A stretch of 64,000 nucleotides of DNA. It comes from JBFONV01 sp040779335 (GTDB lineage: Bacteria > Pseudomonadota > Gammaproteobacteria > Enterobacterales > Alteromonadaceae). Position 1 is the stretch's first letter, and each line of letters begins with the position of its first letter. The stretch covers positions 113,675 through 177,674 of the forward strand of contig JBFONV010000008.1 of the NCBI GenBank assembly GCA_040779335.1, in the 5' to 3' direction. The notes beneath the pieces were generated by a model, which worked only from the letters and a program-made list of their open reading frames with translations, had not been told where the DNA came from and did no database searches. The position numbers and the translations under genes are program-made. This document shows, one piece after another, positions 35,680 to 45,450 of the stretch.

Positions 35680-35854
35680 ATAGGCCTCCTGTAGTAACTT
35701 TACCCTAGAAATAATATAGACAACTGAGTCAGCGTTATGTTTCTTTAGTTGTGGGGAACAAATTTAGTTTTTACCTGTTTTCCTAACTAGCGCACGGCTA
35801 CTAATTGGTATCTATCTGATGAAAATCATCATATTGCATAATTTATGATTAATG

Positions 35855-36661
35855 CTATTTGGGACAGTAATGAGTTTGATAAAACGCTAAAAGTTCATCT
35901 TCATTTATCAAGCTATAACCTTTTTTATTAAAGGAAGTTAAGTCATTTTCTGTTGGAAAAGTGTAATAATCACCGTCACTCTCTTGATAGTAGCTTACAG
36001 GCACAATACCCTGTGTTATTTGATTTACAGCCAGTTCAAGTAATTCGCATCCGCCTTTGTATAATTGTAAAACATGCCACAAATAACAATGTTGTTTGTT
36101 AATTGATAATGTCGATTGAGCCAGTACTCGCCCTGTATCTATGGTGTTATCGTCAATATAGTGCAATGTTGTCCCAATCGTTTCTTCATCATTAAGCATC
36201 GCCCAAAATGTTGCCATGACGCCACGATATTGAGGTAATGAACCTGAATGTAAATTTAATACGCCAAATTTTGCCAGTGACAATATTGGCGCTTTTAAAA
36301 TCACTCCATATCGAATTGAGAGAATGAGATCAGGTTCGCATGCGTTAATTTTTTCAAAGCCGTCGGGACTATTAATGTGATTGAGCTCTTCAATGGGACG
36401 ACTTAACAATGATGCTAATTGTTTAAAGGTGAGGCATAAAGCTTTTTTAGTAGGAGTAGCTTCTAATAGTGGAGACAATAACTCGTTTAACAGCGATTGT
36501 TCAAAAAAGGCTAAGGATTTCAACTGGGCAGGTTTTTTTGTGTTATTGCCGACTTTTGACGATAAAAAAACACTTATTTTATGCTTCGTTAGCCTAGGCA
36601 GTAGCAGATTGAGTGCAAAATTACTGGCGATATCTTTATTGGCTAATATAACAATATTCAT
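35855..36661 (-). CDS. formyltransferase-family protein (Fmt/PurN-like)
   Basis: 268 residues. The core has the 10-formyltetrahydrofolate transferase signature LNLHSGSLPQYRG with N136 and H138, and the catalytic Asp as D175 in IDTG, so all three expected residues are there. The N-terminal part (about 35-100) is diverged, with an insertion relative to Fmt. The C-terminal domain of tRNA formyltransferases is lacking, so the substrate is more likely a sugar nucleotide or small amine than Met-tRNA. It lies between PhyH and DUF6058-like genes on the same strand, but with gaps of 175 and 284 bp. Confidence 0.75.
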   Translation of the reverse strand: MNIVILANKDIASNFALNLLLPRLTKHKISVFLSSKVGNNTKKPAQLKSLAFFEQSLLNELLSPLLEATPTKKALCLTFKQLASLLSRPIEELNHINSPDGFEKINACEPDLILSIRYGVILKAPILSLAKFGVLNLHSGSLPQYRGVMATFWAMLNDEETIGTTLHYIDDNTIDTGRVLAQSTLSINKQHCYLWHVLQLYKGGCELLELAVNQITQGIVPVSYYQESDGDYYTFPTENDLTSFNKKGYSLINEDELLAFYQTHYCPK

Positions 36662-36945
36662 TAAATGCTCTATTAATATGGTTTAGCGTCTTGAGAGTTA
36701 CTTATAACTAGCATCAGTAGCAAATAGAAGTATTTAGTAGCTTTTTCAAAATGAACTAACTGATGGGTTTGAATCCACCAAAATGCGACTTCCATCAGTA
36801 ATTCTGATTAGGCATTTTTATTGGCGAAAAAGGCATATAAAGATAAGCCATATGTTCGCATACTTGAACTATTTCGTCTTTTAATATTTTCCTCACATAA
36901 GTATGTTGAATAATGGCAAGTATTATTTTATAAGTGGCTGTATAT

Positions 36946-37584
36946 TTATGCTTTTCTGAGGGAGTATTTGCGGCGAACTTCGTCAACGAGTCGATAACGA
37001 GTGCTTTGATGATATTCATGTGGAGCAAACGGATTACTGGCTTCATCTAAAAGGTTCACTGCTGTGCTTAATCGTGCAAGTGCTGTTGGTGTTAAGTCTT
37101 CTGCCACCGTCAATTCGTGTATTTCAATGATAGCAAATTCTTTCGCTGCAATATCTTCTGGTAAACCAGTTTTAGTACACAACCCATATATACCATTAAT
37201 AAATTGCAGCCATTCTTCTTGGACATGTAAATCAAAATCCACATTGAGTTTTTCACTATCAACATGATGTCCCAATGTTTTTAAACGTTCAATTTCATTT
37301 GCATATCGTTGATAAAAAACCTCATAAATTGCTTCAGTGGTTTTTAGGGATTGAATAATAGCTAGCCATGAAGTGTAGCCCTTGGCGTAGTACTCTATTG
37401 CTTGACTTTCAAGGTGGGGACCGAAAAACGAGTCACATTCAAGCGTTAAATTTATTCGATAAGAATGCTTTGGCATAACCCCCTGTTTTTGATACTGCCT
37501 AAATTCTTTTTTTGTTACTTTAGTTGTATCAAGTAATTGCTTTTTGCTTAAAAAGTTCTTATTTAGATAGTGAGTTAGTTCCAT
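36946..37584 (-). CDS. DUF6058-like protein
   Basis: 212 residues. The N-terminus looks like a MerR-type or other helix-turn-helix start (LNKNFLSKKQLLDTTKVTKKEFRQYQKQGVMPKHSY), followed by SFFGPH, an EYYAKGYTSWL segment and long helices. This fits what I remember of DUF6058, a family named for natural-product gene neighbourhoods; the assignment is by pattern only. No membrane segment or known catalytic motif is seen. It is the first gene of the minus-strand group running to 34885. Confidence 0.6.
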   Translation of the reverse strand: MELTHYLNKNFLSKKQLLDTTKVTKKEFRQYQKQGVMPKHSYRINLTLECDSFFGPHLESQAIEYYAKGYTSWLAIIQSLKTTEAIYEVFYQRYANEIERLKTLGHHVDSEKLNVDFDLHVQEEWLQFINGIYGLCTKTGLPEDIAAKEFAIIEIHELTVAEDLTPTALARLSTAVNLLDEASNPFAPHEYHQSTRYRLVDEVRRKYSLRKA

Positions 37585-37853
37585 TGCATATTCCTGAGAG
37601 CATATAAAATTGTATATTTGACGCTATCTCTAGCAAGAGTTTTCATTATTGGTTAGATTTTAATGTTTTGCACGTATAATTTAAGCGCTATTACATGTTT
37701 TTTGTATTGAACAGCACATCTAAAATATATCCGTGATAATTTTAAAACGCCAATACGAATAAATTGGCTTAACAAGAAATACTTACAAAATATCGCTAGC
37801 TATTTATAAAACCTACGATTAAGGTATTTAAAAACAATAATATGGAAGAGTAA

Positions 37854-38666
37854 ATGCACAGTTTTAAACGCATAGTGTGTTTAGCAAAATTTGAGTTAGT
37901 TCGATTATTTCTAACTAAAAGAGGGGCGTTAGCATTAGCCGCTTTTGCGACAGCTTGGTTTCTTATTTTATATTACTTAGTGAGCTCTGCTGCCACCATA
38001 GTTACATCTGCTGCTTTTCAAGAGATGGCCAAACAAATGTTTGGCATGTTGGGGTTGTCACAATTATTGAAATGGCCAGTGCCAGAAATGGCCATTTATT
38101 GGTTGTTGTCCGCCTACTCATTCCCCGTATTCGCATTATTTGCAGCCAGTGATCAAACTTGTTCAGATCGAACAAGGGGAACGCTGCGGTTTATTTCATT
38201 GCGGGCAAGTAGAAGCGAAATCGTCATCGGCCGTTTTTTCGGTCAAGTAATGATCATTGCGATACTAATTTTCGTCACTTTACTAGCAACCTCCGGCATG
38301 GCAACTTATCGTGATAGTGAAATATTTATCCCAGCCCTAATGAGGTCGATAAGCTTATTTGGTAACTTATTTATCGTGGTCTTGCCATTTATTGCCTTTA
38401 TGTCATTTATCAATAGTTTTATTCGCTCATCTAGATTGTCGCTAATTGTCTGCTCCTTGTTTTTTGGTCTTGGACCGTTAGTTATAGGGTTACTCGAATA
38501 CAATATTGGCGCTACAACCTATTTAGATTATTTACTTCCTGGCGTACAAATAAGTGACATGCTTGGACAAGAAAAAATCATATGGAGTCATTTCTCTATC
38601 CCATTAATGCAAACGGCATTTTATTTAGTACTTGCAGATCTCACTATGAAAAGGAGTGCACTATGA
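37854..38666 (+). CDS. ABC-2 type transporter permease
   Basis: 270 residues with about six hydrophobic helices, in the arrangement of ABC-2 permeases. The soluble stretch between helices 2 and 3 holds DQTCSDRTRGTLRFISLRASRSEIVIGRF, the coupling-helix region seen in NatB/CcmB-like export permeases. The stop codon overlaps the ATG of the ATPase gene (ATGA), so the two are a coupled unit. Export of an unknown substrate is likely. Confidence 0.85.
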   Translation: MHSFKRIVCLAKFELVRLFLTKRGALALAAFATAWFLILYYLVSSAATIVTSAAFQEMAKQMFGMLGLSQLLKWPVPEMAIYWLLSAYSFPVFALFAASDQTCSDRTRGTLRFISLRASRSEIVIGRFFGQVMIIAILIFVTLLATSGMATYRDSEIFIPALMRSISLFGNLFIVVLPFIAFMSFINSFIRSSRLSLIVCSLFFGLGPLVIGLLEYNIGATTYLDYLLPGVQISDMLGQEKIIWSHFSIPLMQTAFYLVLADLTMKRSAL

Positions 38667-39562
38667 GCGTATTAATTCGAGCTCAAGGACTGAATAAGTA
38701 CTTTGGTCAAAAACATGCGTTAAATAATGTTGATTTTGAGATTGAAAAAGGCGCGCCGGTAGCGTTAGTAGGGCCAAATGGCGCGGGTAAAACAACATTA
38801 TTCAGTATTTTATGTGGTTATATAAAGCCGAGTTCGGGAGAGGTGTCTGTTTTCGATGTTCGTCCTGGCAGTAGTGCTACTTTCTCTCGTTTAGCCGCAT
38901 TACCGCAAGATGCCCAGCTCGATCCTCGTTTTTCTATAGCACATCAACTCAAATTTTATGCTCAGTTACAGGGGCTTAATAACAAGCAAAGTCAATATGA
39001 GGCGGAGCGAACCTTAGAGTTAGTGGGCCTAAGAGACGTGCTCAATGAAAAGCCGCAAGCTTTATCTCATGGTATGCGTAAACGCGTTACTATCGCCCAG
39101 GCATTAATTGGTAGCCCTGAAATTGTGATGTTGGATGAAGCAACGGCTGGGCTTGATCCTCGTCATGCTCGAGAGGTCAGGGAAGTTGTAGCAAAACTGT
39201 CTGAGCAAACGACTTTTATCTTAAGTTCACATGATTTAAGTGAATTGGAACGTTTATGTCAACAAGTGTTGTATCTTGAAAATGGTCAATTAAAGCAACA
39301 TCAAACGCTTCAACAAGATGAATCTATTAATTTTTATACCTTAAGAATGGAACGAAAAGAAACTGGGTTTATTGAGATATTGTCTTCATTAACGCCAGTA
39401 GTTGATGTGGTAAATAGCCAAGATAAGGAATATATCATTAGCGTCATTAACGATGAACAACAGCCGCCATTTGACGTTCAGCTGTTACAGTTATGTCACC
39501 AGCATCATTGGCGTTATCGTCAACTCATTAATGGTAAAACGTTAGAAAACCAACTGTTTTAG
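38663..39562 (+). CDS. ABC transporter ATP-binding protein
   Basis: 299 residues from ATG 38663, with AAAAGGAG upstream and a four-base overlap with the permease gene. Walker A GPNGAGKTT, Q-loop LPQD, signature LSHGMRKRV (variant LSHGM, usual in exporters such as NatA), Walker B IVMLDEATAGLD, switch His in LSSHDLSE. A C-terminal extension of about 80 residues follows the ABC domain. It powers the permease before it. Confidence 0.92.
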   Translation: MSVLIRAQGLNKYFGQKHALNNVDFEIEKGAPVALVGPNGAGKTTLFSILCGYIKPSSGEVSVFDVRPGSSATFSRLAALPQDAQLDPRFSIAHQLKFYAQLQGLNNKQSQYEAERTLELVGLRDVLNEKPQALSHGMRKRVTIAQALIGSPEIVMLDEATAGLDPRHAREVREVVAKLSEQTTFILSSHDLSELERLCQQVLYLENGQLKQHQTLQQDESINFYTLRMERKETGFIEILSSLTPVVDVVNSQDKEYIISVINDEQQPPFDVQLLQLCHQHHWRYRQLINGKTLENQLF

Positions 39563-39651
39563 CCTTAATGATGGCAAAGAGTAACGGCCAACAATTATCT
39601 AATTAATGCCTAGAGAATGTTGGCTACGTTACGTTAGTACATTAATTAGTA

Positions 39652-42261
39652 CTATTTATTATCGTTAGCATTGTCAGCGGGAATAAATACCCCTTGAGCA
39701 ACGTTTTTGCTTTGGCCATTAGTTTGTTCGTCAAGCCACGTTAAATATTCGTCAATTGGCATTGCTTCAGCGTAATAATGTCCTTGGCCAATGTCGCAGC
39801 CAAATTGTCTTAAAGTACGTTCATCTAGTTCGCTGCTTATACCTTCAGCGACAACTTCAAGCGCCAAGCCTTTGGCCATTTTTACTGTTGTTTCACATAT
39901 GGTACGCCGTTTGACACTGTCGCAAACATTTTCGACAAATTGCCCATCAACCTTAAGCTCATTAAATGGTAGCCTGCTAATATAGGACATTGAAGAGTTG
40001 CCAGTACCGAAATCGTCGATGCTTATGGTTATACCTAAGTCACTTAATTTCTCAAGTACTTCAATTTCTTGTTCGTTAATCGCTGTTGAAGCAGATTCTT
40101 TGACTTCAAAAATGATTTTTTCTGGTTTTATATCAAATTGACCAATGATTTCAGTTACCTGATCATAAAAAAGGCGGTTGGCTATATCTTTTTTGCTAAT
40201 ATTTATCGAAATCATATGATTTTTATGGCCACTCTCAACTATTGCTAAATGCTGAGTCAGTGCTTGTTGAAGCACCCACAACGTGATTTGATTAATAAAG
40301 CCTAAGTCTTCTGCAACTTTAATAAAAATACTTGGGCGAATAAAGCCATCTTGGTGCGGCCAACGGATCAAACACTCGCTGCCACAAACACGCAAGGTTT
40401 TTAAATCTATTTGTGGCTGGTGATAAAGTTCAAATTGATGATTACTAAGTGCCGCTTTTATATCGGCAGCTAATTTAATAGCATGGGGCTGGTTTTCTGC
40501 AAGTTCACCGTTGTAGTAAGCCCATTTTTGCTGGTTGCTTTCCGCCTCTTTTAACGCTAATTGAGCCCTGTTTACCAGCAAGTTAGCAGTTTCTCCATGC
40601 TCGGGATAATTGGCAATACCAATGATGCCCGACAAGGGCAGCGTCAGTTCATCTATATGAAAGTTTTCGCTAATAATTTGCTGAATAGAATCTACGACCA
40701 CCTGTATAGGTTGATGATTATGTTTATGATTTAGCAAAATAGCTAAGCTATTATCCTCTATAAAGCATATTTTTTCTTGATTATTGGTTAGTGGGACAAT
40801 CGCATCGTTGTAGGCAAATAATGGTTTTAGCTCGGCGCTCAATATTTTAAATAGCCTGATGTTTGTGTCGTTATTTATGTACAGTGCTATACGATCGATT
40901 TGTTCGGGCTTAATCAATAGCACACTAAATTTTTGCGTATGGTGGGTTATCAAATCCTCAATGGTATTTTCTAACGTTAACTTTCTAGGTAACTGAGTTG
41001 CTTTGTGGTAACCAATTTCGTTTAATCTATCTTGTTCATGGCGCCGCATTCTTTCAGCAAGGGCAAATGCCATAAATATAATTTCTACCAATGCCCCTAA
41101 TAGAAAAGCATGGCGGGCATAGAACGAATAATCCAAGTAATTGAGTAGCATTAACGGCTGAATAGCTGCACCTATTAATAACGGGATCCACGACAGGAAG
41201 TAAAATCGTGCCCAAGAAAAATCTTTGGATAAGCGTCTGAAAATGATAAAAAGTGCGCCAATGTAAACGACAGGTTGTAATGAGAAGAATATTTTTGCTT
41301 GCAAAACCTGATCGAAAAACTGTGACACTAAGCCGATGATGAAGATCAACACACAAAAGCTTATGCCTATTTTATAGGTTTTGTTATTTGCAATATCGTA
41401 TCGTAAGAAAAATAAGGTAAACAGCAATAGAAACAGCGCTAAGAAAAAGTGAAATAGTATTGAGTGCTCGTTGAGCCATTGCTGAACATCGTTGGTAAAA
41501 AGAAAATAACCGAAACCATTAACACTGGCGAGTGCGGCAAATGCTGATAATAAGTAACCGATATAAGCAAGATAGACTTTATCTTTAATGGCGAAGTAGA
41601 GGACAAAATTATAAATGGCCATTAATAAAATGATGCCAACAGAAGCGCCGAAAAGTAGTTCGGTCATTTGTACTCTTTTAATGAAATTACTTTGTTCATA
41701 AAGGACGAAGGGGACATTAGGCGGCCCCAAGGTTTGCAAACGAATTAAGAACTGCTTAGATTCGTTTTTCGCTAATTCAAAACTCAGGTGTGGGAATGCT
41801 TGTGCAGACGCTAATGTTGCTATTGGAGATCTGTTCTTTGCTATAGCTAATGAAAAAACTTTATCACGTAGTTGGTTATTCGAATATGGATATATGTCTA
41901 AGACATTCAACATGGTGTTGTCGGCATGTAATACTAAGTCTTTTCGTTCATTTGATTGATTAGTAAATGACATTTTTAGCCAATAGGTTTGCTTTCCTAA
42001 CTGGTAAGGAATATGGCTTTGTTTAGAGTTGATTGCAGTAAACTTATTAGCAAGAACATCGTTAATTGAATACTGTGAGCTTTTATCAAGGAAGTAACTA
42101 TATTCGCGAGTGAAGTTTTTATTGTCTTGATCAATAATATCTTGGTTTGATTGCGCCAAAATTTGGTAAATGTTGAACGCGATGAAAGCAAGTAATATCG
42201 CAATAGTCGCTATAAAAGTGCGTTGCACAAGTTTGCCGAGTTTTTTCAAATGAACAAGCAT
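39652..42261 (-). CDS. 7TMR-DISM membrane receptor with degenerate GGDEF and EAL domains
   Basis: 869 residues, inner membrane. N-terminal helix (about 15-33), periplasmic DISMED2-like sensor domain (about 40-190), seven membrane helices (about 195-410), then GGDEF-like and EAL domains. In the GGDEF-like part the signature is lost (EDNSLAILL where GGDEF is expected), so cyclase activity is not expected. The EAL domain looks active: ECLIRW (an ExL variant), NISKKD, EVKES, DDFGTG, LKVDG, VAEGIS and GQGHYY keep the metal and catalytic residues. It is therefore probably a c-di-GMP phosphodiesterase responding to a periplasmic ligand. Confidence 0.9.
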   Translation of the reverse strand: MLVHLKKLGKLVQRTFIATIAILLAFIAFNIYQILAQSNQDIIDQDNKNFTREYSYFLDKSSQYSINDVLANKFTAINSKQSHIPYQLGKQTYWLKMSFTNQSNERKDLVLHADNTMLNVLDIYPYSNNQLRDKVFSLAIAKNRSPIATLASAQAFPHLSFELAKNESKQFLIRLQTLGPPNVPFVLYEQSNFIKRVQMTELLFGASVGIILLMAIYNFVLYFAIKDKVYLAYIGYLLSAFAALASVNGFGYFLFTNDVQQWLNEHSILFHFFLALFLLLFTLFFLRYDIANNKTYKIGISFCVLIFIIGLVSQFFDQVLQAKIFFSLQPVVYIGALFIIFRRLSKDFSWARFYFLSWIPLLIGAAIQPLMLLNYLDYSFYARHAFLLGALVEIIFMAFALAERMRRHEQDRLNEIGYHKATQLPRKLTLENTIEDLITHHTQKFSVLLIKPEQIDRIALYINNDTNIRLFKILSAELKPLFAYNDAIVPLTNNQEKICFIEDNSLAILLNHKHNHQPIQVVVDSIQQIISENFHIDELTLPLSGIIGIANYPEHGETANLLVNRAQLALKEAESNQQKWAYYNGELAENQPHAIKLAADIKAALSNHQFELYHQPQIDLKTLRVCGSECLIRWPHQDGFIRPSIFIKVAEDLGFINQITLWVLQQALTQHLAIVESGHKNHMISINISKKDIANRLFYDQVTEIIGQFDIKPEKIIFEVKESASTAINEQEIEVLEKLSDLGITISIDDFGTGNSSMSYISRLPFNELKVDGQFVENVCDSVKRRTICETTVKMAKGLALEVVAEGISSELDERTLRQFGCDIGQGHYYAEAMPIDEYLTWLDEQTNGQSKNVAQGVFIPADNANDNK

Positions 42262-42724
42262 AGAAATTGAAAACCTTTTTAGTATAACGTGCTTTCTATG
42301 GCAATTATCTTAGCGTTATAAAGCGCTTTTTGCACGAAACTTACTGAAATCAATACTATAGTCGTGAACTTAGAGAAAGTTATTCACTTAGTGGTAAGCC
42401 CGTTACATATATTTTTTATTATTTAACTTTATTGTTTAAGTTTATTAACAACCAAGCGTTCAATAGTGAAATGCTAATGGTTTAAAGACTATTTTATCCC
42501 TTAGCGGCCAATAATAAAGGTCAGAGTAAAAGTGATCTACTGATATACGAATGAGTAATTTGTTATTCCAGCTTTTTATTCCAGTATAAAGGCGTTAATT
42601 ATCTTGAATTCTTATTTAAAAATTGTACTCTTTAAGGCTTAAATATTTTCGCTTTGTTAATATTGCGCAATGGGCCTTTATAACCCATGGAATTTCATAC
42701 CGTTACTAAATTGGATTTTACTCG
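42262..42724. other. intergenic region between divergent genes, no gene seen
   Basis: 463 bp, AT-rich, with starts of the EAL gene to the left and the phosphatase gene to the right. I see no ORF with a ribosome site, no tRNA-like fold and no strong palindrome. It is longer than two promoters need, so a small RNA is possible but not supported. Confidence 0.45.
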
Positions 42725-43198
42725 ATGATCGATCTAAATAACGTGCAATCTATTTTGTTTGTTTGCATGGGCAACATTTGCCGCTCTCCAAGTGCTGAAG
42801 CCGTATTTACCCACATGGCAAAAGAGTTGGGGAAAAACTTAACGATAGATTCTGCTGGCACCGTAGGAGCACATGCTCGTGAAAAACCCGATCATCGAGC
42901 GCAAAAAGCCGGCGTTGCGAGAGGTTATTGTTTCGATAATATGAAAGCGCGTAAAGTTAACGAACAAGATTTCGATAAATTTGATTTGATACTGGCGATG
43001 GATAAGAAAAATGTTGTCGATCTTGAAAAAATTGCGCCCGCTCATCATAAAGTTAAAATTCAGTTGTTTTTAAGTTACGGTGAAATGTATGAGGAAGACG
43101 AAGTGCCTGATCCTTACTATGGTGGCGCAAAAGGGTTTCAGTATGTTCTTGATTTAGTAGAAGATGCAAGTAGAGGTCTGCTCAAGCAATTACCTTAA
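42725..43198 (+). CDS. low-molecular-weight protein-tyrosine phosphatase
   Basis: 157 residues. The P-loop C14-x5-R20 (VCMGNICRSPSAE) is at the N-terminus and the general-acid Asp is D129 in DPYYGG, both as the family requires. It is cytoplasmic. No tyrosine kinase or capsule genes are close, so the target is unknown and a housekeeping role is likely. It ends at a shared terminator with aro. Confidence 0.93.
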   Translation: MIDLNNVQSILFVCMGNICRSPSAEAVFTHMAKELGKNLTIDSAGTVGAHAREKPDHRAQKAGVARGYCFDNMKARKVNEQDFDKFDLILAMDKKNVVDLEKIAPAHHKVKIQLFLSYGEMYEEDEVPDPYYGGAKGFQYVLDLVEDASRGLLKQLP

Positions 43199-43246
43199 TA
43201 AAACATTGACGTAAATAATATTTCTAACATTTCATTTACGAATAAT

Positions 43247-43276
43247 AAAAAAGCAGTGGTTGAACACTGCTTTTTT
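43247..43276. terminator. bidirectional terminator
   Basis: A perfect 12-bp stem AAAAAAGCAGTG / CACTGCTTTTTT with loop GTTGAA, with A and T tracts on both sides, between two convergent genes. Confidence 0.9.
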
Positions 43277-43311
43277 ATTGGTCATTTTGTCATTGCGTTT
43301 TTGTAATGGTA

Positions 43312-44382
43312 TTAAAACGCTCTCCTGTTGTGCACTGCCGTGGATAATATTGCCAGTATTTCATTGCTGGTTGGGACGTCTATACAAGCATCGGTAATAC
43401 TTTGTCCATAAGTTAGCTCAGTATCAGGGTTAACTGCTTGCTGTCCTGCGACAATGAAGCTTTCAATCATTACGCCAAATATTGCACGATTGCCAGCTGA
43501 TATTTGAGTCGCAAGCGATTTTGCGACTACTATTTGCTTGGAGTGATCTTTATCGCTGTTGCCATGACTACAGTCGACCATAACTTTTTCTGCCAAACCA
43601 GCATTTTTTAGAGATTGACAGGTTTTTTCTATATCTGCTGCATGGTAATTAGGCTTAGTTCCGCCACGTAAGATAACGTGTGCATAAGGATTACCATGTG
43701 TTTGATAAATGCACATTTGGCCGCTTTTATCAGGTGAATAAAGTACGTGCGGAACACTTGAGGCTTTTATGGCGTCTATGGCTATTTTTACGTTGCCGTC
43801 AGTACCATTTTTAAAGCCAACAGGGCAAGATAATGCTGACGCTAGTTCTCTGTGGACCTGACTTTCTGTGGTACGCGCACCAATAGCACCCCAACTGATC
43901 AGATCCGAAATATATTGGCCAGTGACCATGTCTAAAAATTCTGTACCTGCAGGCAGTCCTAACTGGTTTATTTCAACTAGTAGCTGACGCGCTAAATTCA
44001 GTCCTTTGGCGACATGAAATGATTTATCTAAATCAGGGTCGCTAATAAGCCCTTTCCAGCCCACTGTTGTGCGAGGCTTTTCAAAGTAAACACGCATGAT
44101 GATCAACAGTTCATTTTTATATTTGTCGTGCAATACTTTTAATTGCTTAGCATAGTCAATCGCCGCTTCAGTGTCATGTATTGAGCAGGGTCCTATAATG
44201 ACTAATAATCTGTCATCATCACCGCGAATAATGGCTTCAATCTCAGTGCGACTGGTGATGATAAAATCGGCGGTAGCTTCGTTTAGGGGAATTTGCTCTG
44301 CTAATTCAGCAGGGGACACTAAATTTTCAATGAGCGTAGTGCGTAGTTCGTCTGTTTTAATGGTCATGAAAGACTCTATCAT
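43312..44382 (-). CDS. DAHP synthase (class I, AroF/G/H type)
   Basis: First enzyme of the shikimate pathway, joining PEP and erythrose-4-phosphate. 356 residues, normal for the E. coli-type class. Motifs: LLVIIGPCSIHD, MRVYFEKPRTTVGWKGLI, GARTTESQVHRE, VILRGG and VDCSHGNS. Which aromatic amino acid inhibits it cannot be decided by eye. An alternative ATG is five codons downstream; neither start has a strong ribosome site. PEP supply genes (ppsR/ppsA) lie next to it. Confidence 0.94.
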   Translation of the reverse strand: MIESFMTIKTDELRTTLIENLVSPAELAEQIPLNEATADFIITSRTEIEAIIRGDDDRLLVIIGPCSIHDTEAAIDYAKQLKVLHDKYKNELLIIMRVYFEKPRTTVGWKGLISDPDLDKSFHVAKGLNLARQLLVEINQLGLPAGTEFLDMVTGQYISDLISWGAIGARTTESQVHRELASALSCPVGFKNGTDGNVKIAIDAIKASSVPHVLYSPDKSGQMCIYQTHGNPYAHVILRGGTKPNYHAADIEKTCQSLKNAGLAEKVMVDCSHGNSDKDHSKQIVVAKSLATQISAGNRAIFGVMIESFIVAGQQAVNPDTELTYGQSITDACIDVPTSNEILAILSTAVHNRRAF

Positions 44383-44494
44383 TGCTTTTGAGTCACTTAA
44401 ACTGACAGTGACCTAATATATCGCGGTAACATAGCTAAAATGCTTAACTATGTGAACCGCTTTCTTAGGAAAAATTAAAGTTTTTTGATATATC

Positions 44495-45304
44495 TTAGTA
44501 TTTGTAACGTTGTAGCCCTGTTTCGGCTAATATTTTGGCGGTTATTTCTTCAACAGAATATTTGGTCGTGTTAAGGAAAGGAATTTTTTCTTGTTTGTAG
44601 AGCTTTTCTACTTCCCTTACTTCCATGCGACATTGCCTAGCTGACGAATATTTGCTGTTCGCCATACGACCATTTCTAATGTCCATTAATCGCTGTGCAT
44701 CAATCGTTAAACCAAACAGTTTTTTCTTATGTGGTTTAAGAAAATCAGGAATTTTTAATTCATCCATATCATCATCGGTAAATGGGTAGTTTGCCGCTTT
44801 AATGCCGTACTGCAAAGCGAGGTATAATGACGAGGGTGTTTTACCTGATCTCGATACGCCAACCAAAATAACATCGGCATGTTCATAGTTACTGATATTA
44901 GAGCCGTCATCATTTGCTAAGGCGAAGTTAACCGCGTCGATTCGATAGTCGTAGCTGTTTTCGTGGATACTGTGCGTTCTGTGTGCTTTGGGCTTAGCGG
45001 AAATACCTAATTCTTTTTCAAGCGGTGCGACAAAAAGTTCAAGAAAGTTATAAATAACGCCATCGCAACTATCGATAATTTCACGAATTTCATGATTAAC
45101 AAAGGTATGAAAAACTAAAGGACGCTCACCTGTGCGCTTAAATGCCTTATTAATTTGTGCTTTGGCTTCAAGTGCTTTTTCTTTGGTTTCAACAAAAGCT
45201 ATGGTGGAATGATCAAACTCCATGGGGAAAAGAGACAATAAAGCATGACCAAACACTTCAGAGGTGATTGCTGTTCCGTCTGAAATATAAAAAGCTGTGC
45301 GCAT
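44495..45304 (-). CDS. ppsR: PEP synthase regulatory protein (kinase/pyrophosphorylase)
   Basis: 269 residues, DUF299 family. It inactivates PpsA by ADP-dependent threonine phosphorylation and reverses it with phosphate. N-terminal RTAFYISDGTAITSEVFGHALLSLFP and the P-loop-like GVSRSGKTPSSLYLA are complete. It is transcribed divergently from ppsA, the arrangement usual for this pair. Confidence 0.96.
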   Translation of the reverse strand: MRTAFYISDGTAITSEVFGHALLSLFPMEFDHSTIAFVETKEKALEAKAQINKAFKRTGERPLVFHTFVNHEIREIIDSCDGVIYNFLELFVAPLEKELGISAKPKAHRTHSIHENSYDYRIDAVNFALANDDGSNISNYEHADVILVGVSRSGKTPSSLYLALQYGIKAANYPFTDDDMDELKIPDFLKPHKKKLFGLTIDAQRLMDIRNGRMANSKYSSARQCRMEVREVEKLYKQEKIPFLNTTKYSVEEITAKILAETGLQRYKY

Positions 45305-45450
45305 ATGTATTCCTATATGAAAACTTTTATACCACTATAACAAATTGGTATAAATTCCGATTTAGTTTAATTAATTGGCAGTGTAGAATGTTGTTGGCTT
45401 ATTATAAAGAGGCTTTCGAACAGTTTTTTTCCCTCACTGGAGATTTTGTT

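Noticed and set aside
36795..37046. 83-codon minus-strand frame overlapping the end of the DUF6058-like gene
   Set aside because: It overlaps a more convincing gene in another frame and has no ribosome site or family-like sequence; I also considered a frameshifted C-terminus but the upstream gene ends in a normal basic helix.
42262..42724. Small RNA gene in the 463-bp divergent gap
   Set aside because: No promoter-plus-terminator pair or strong hairpin convincing enough to report.
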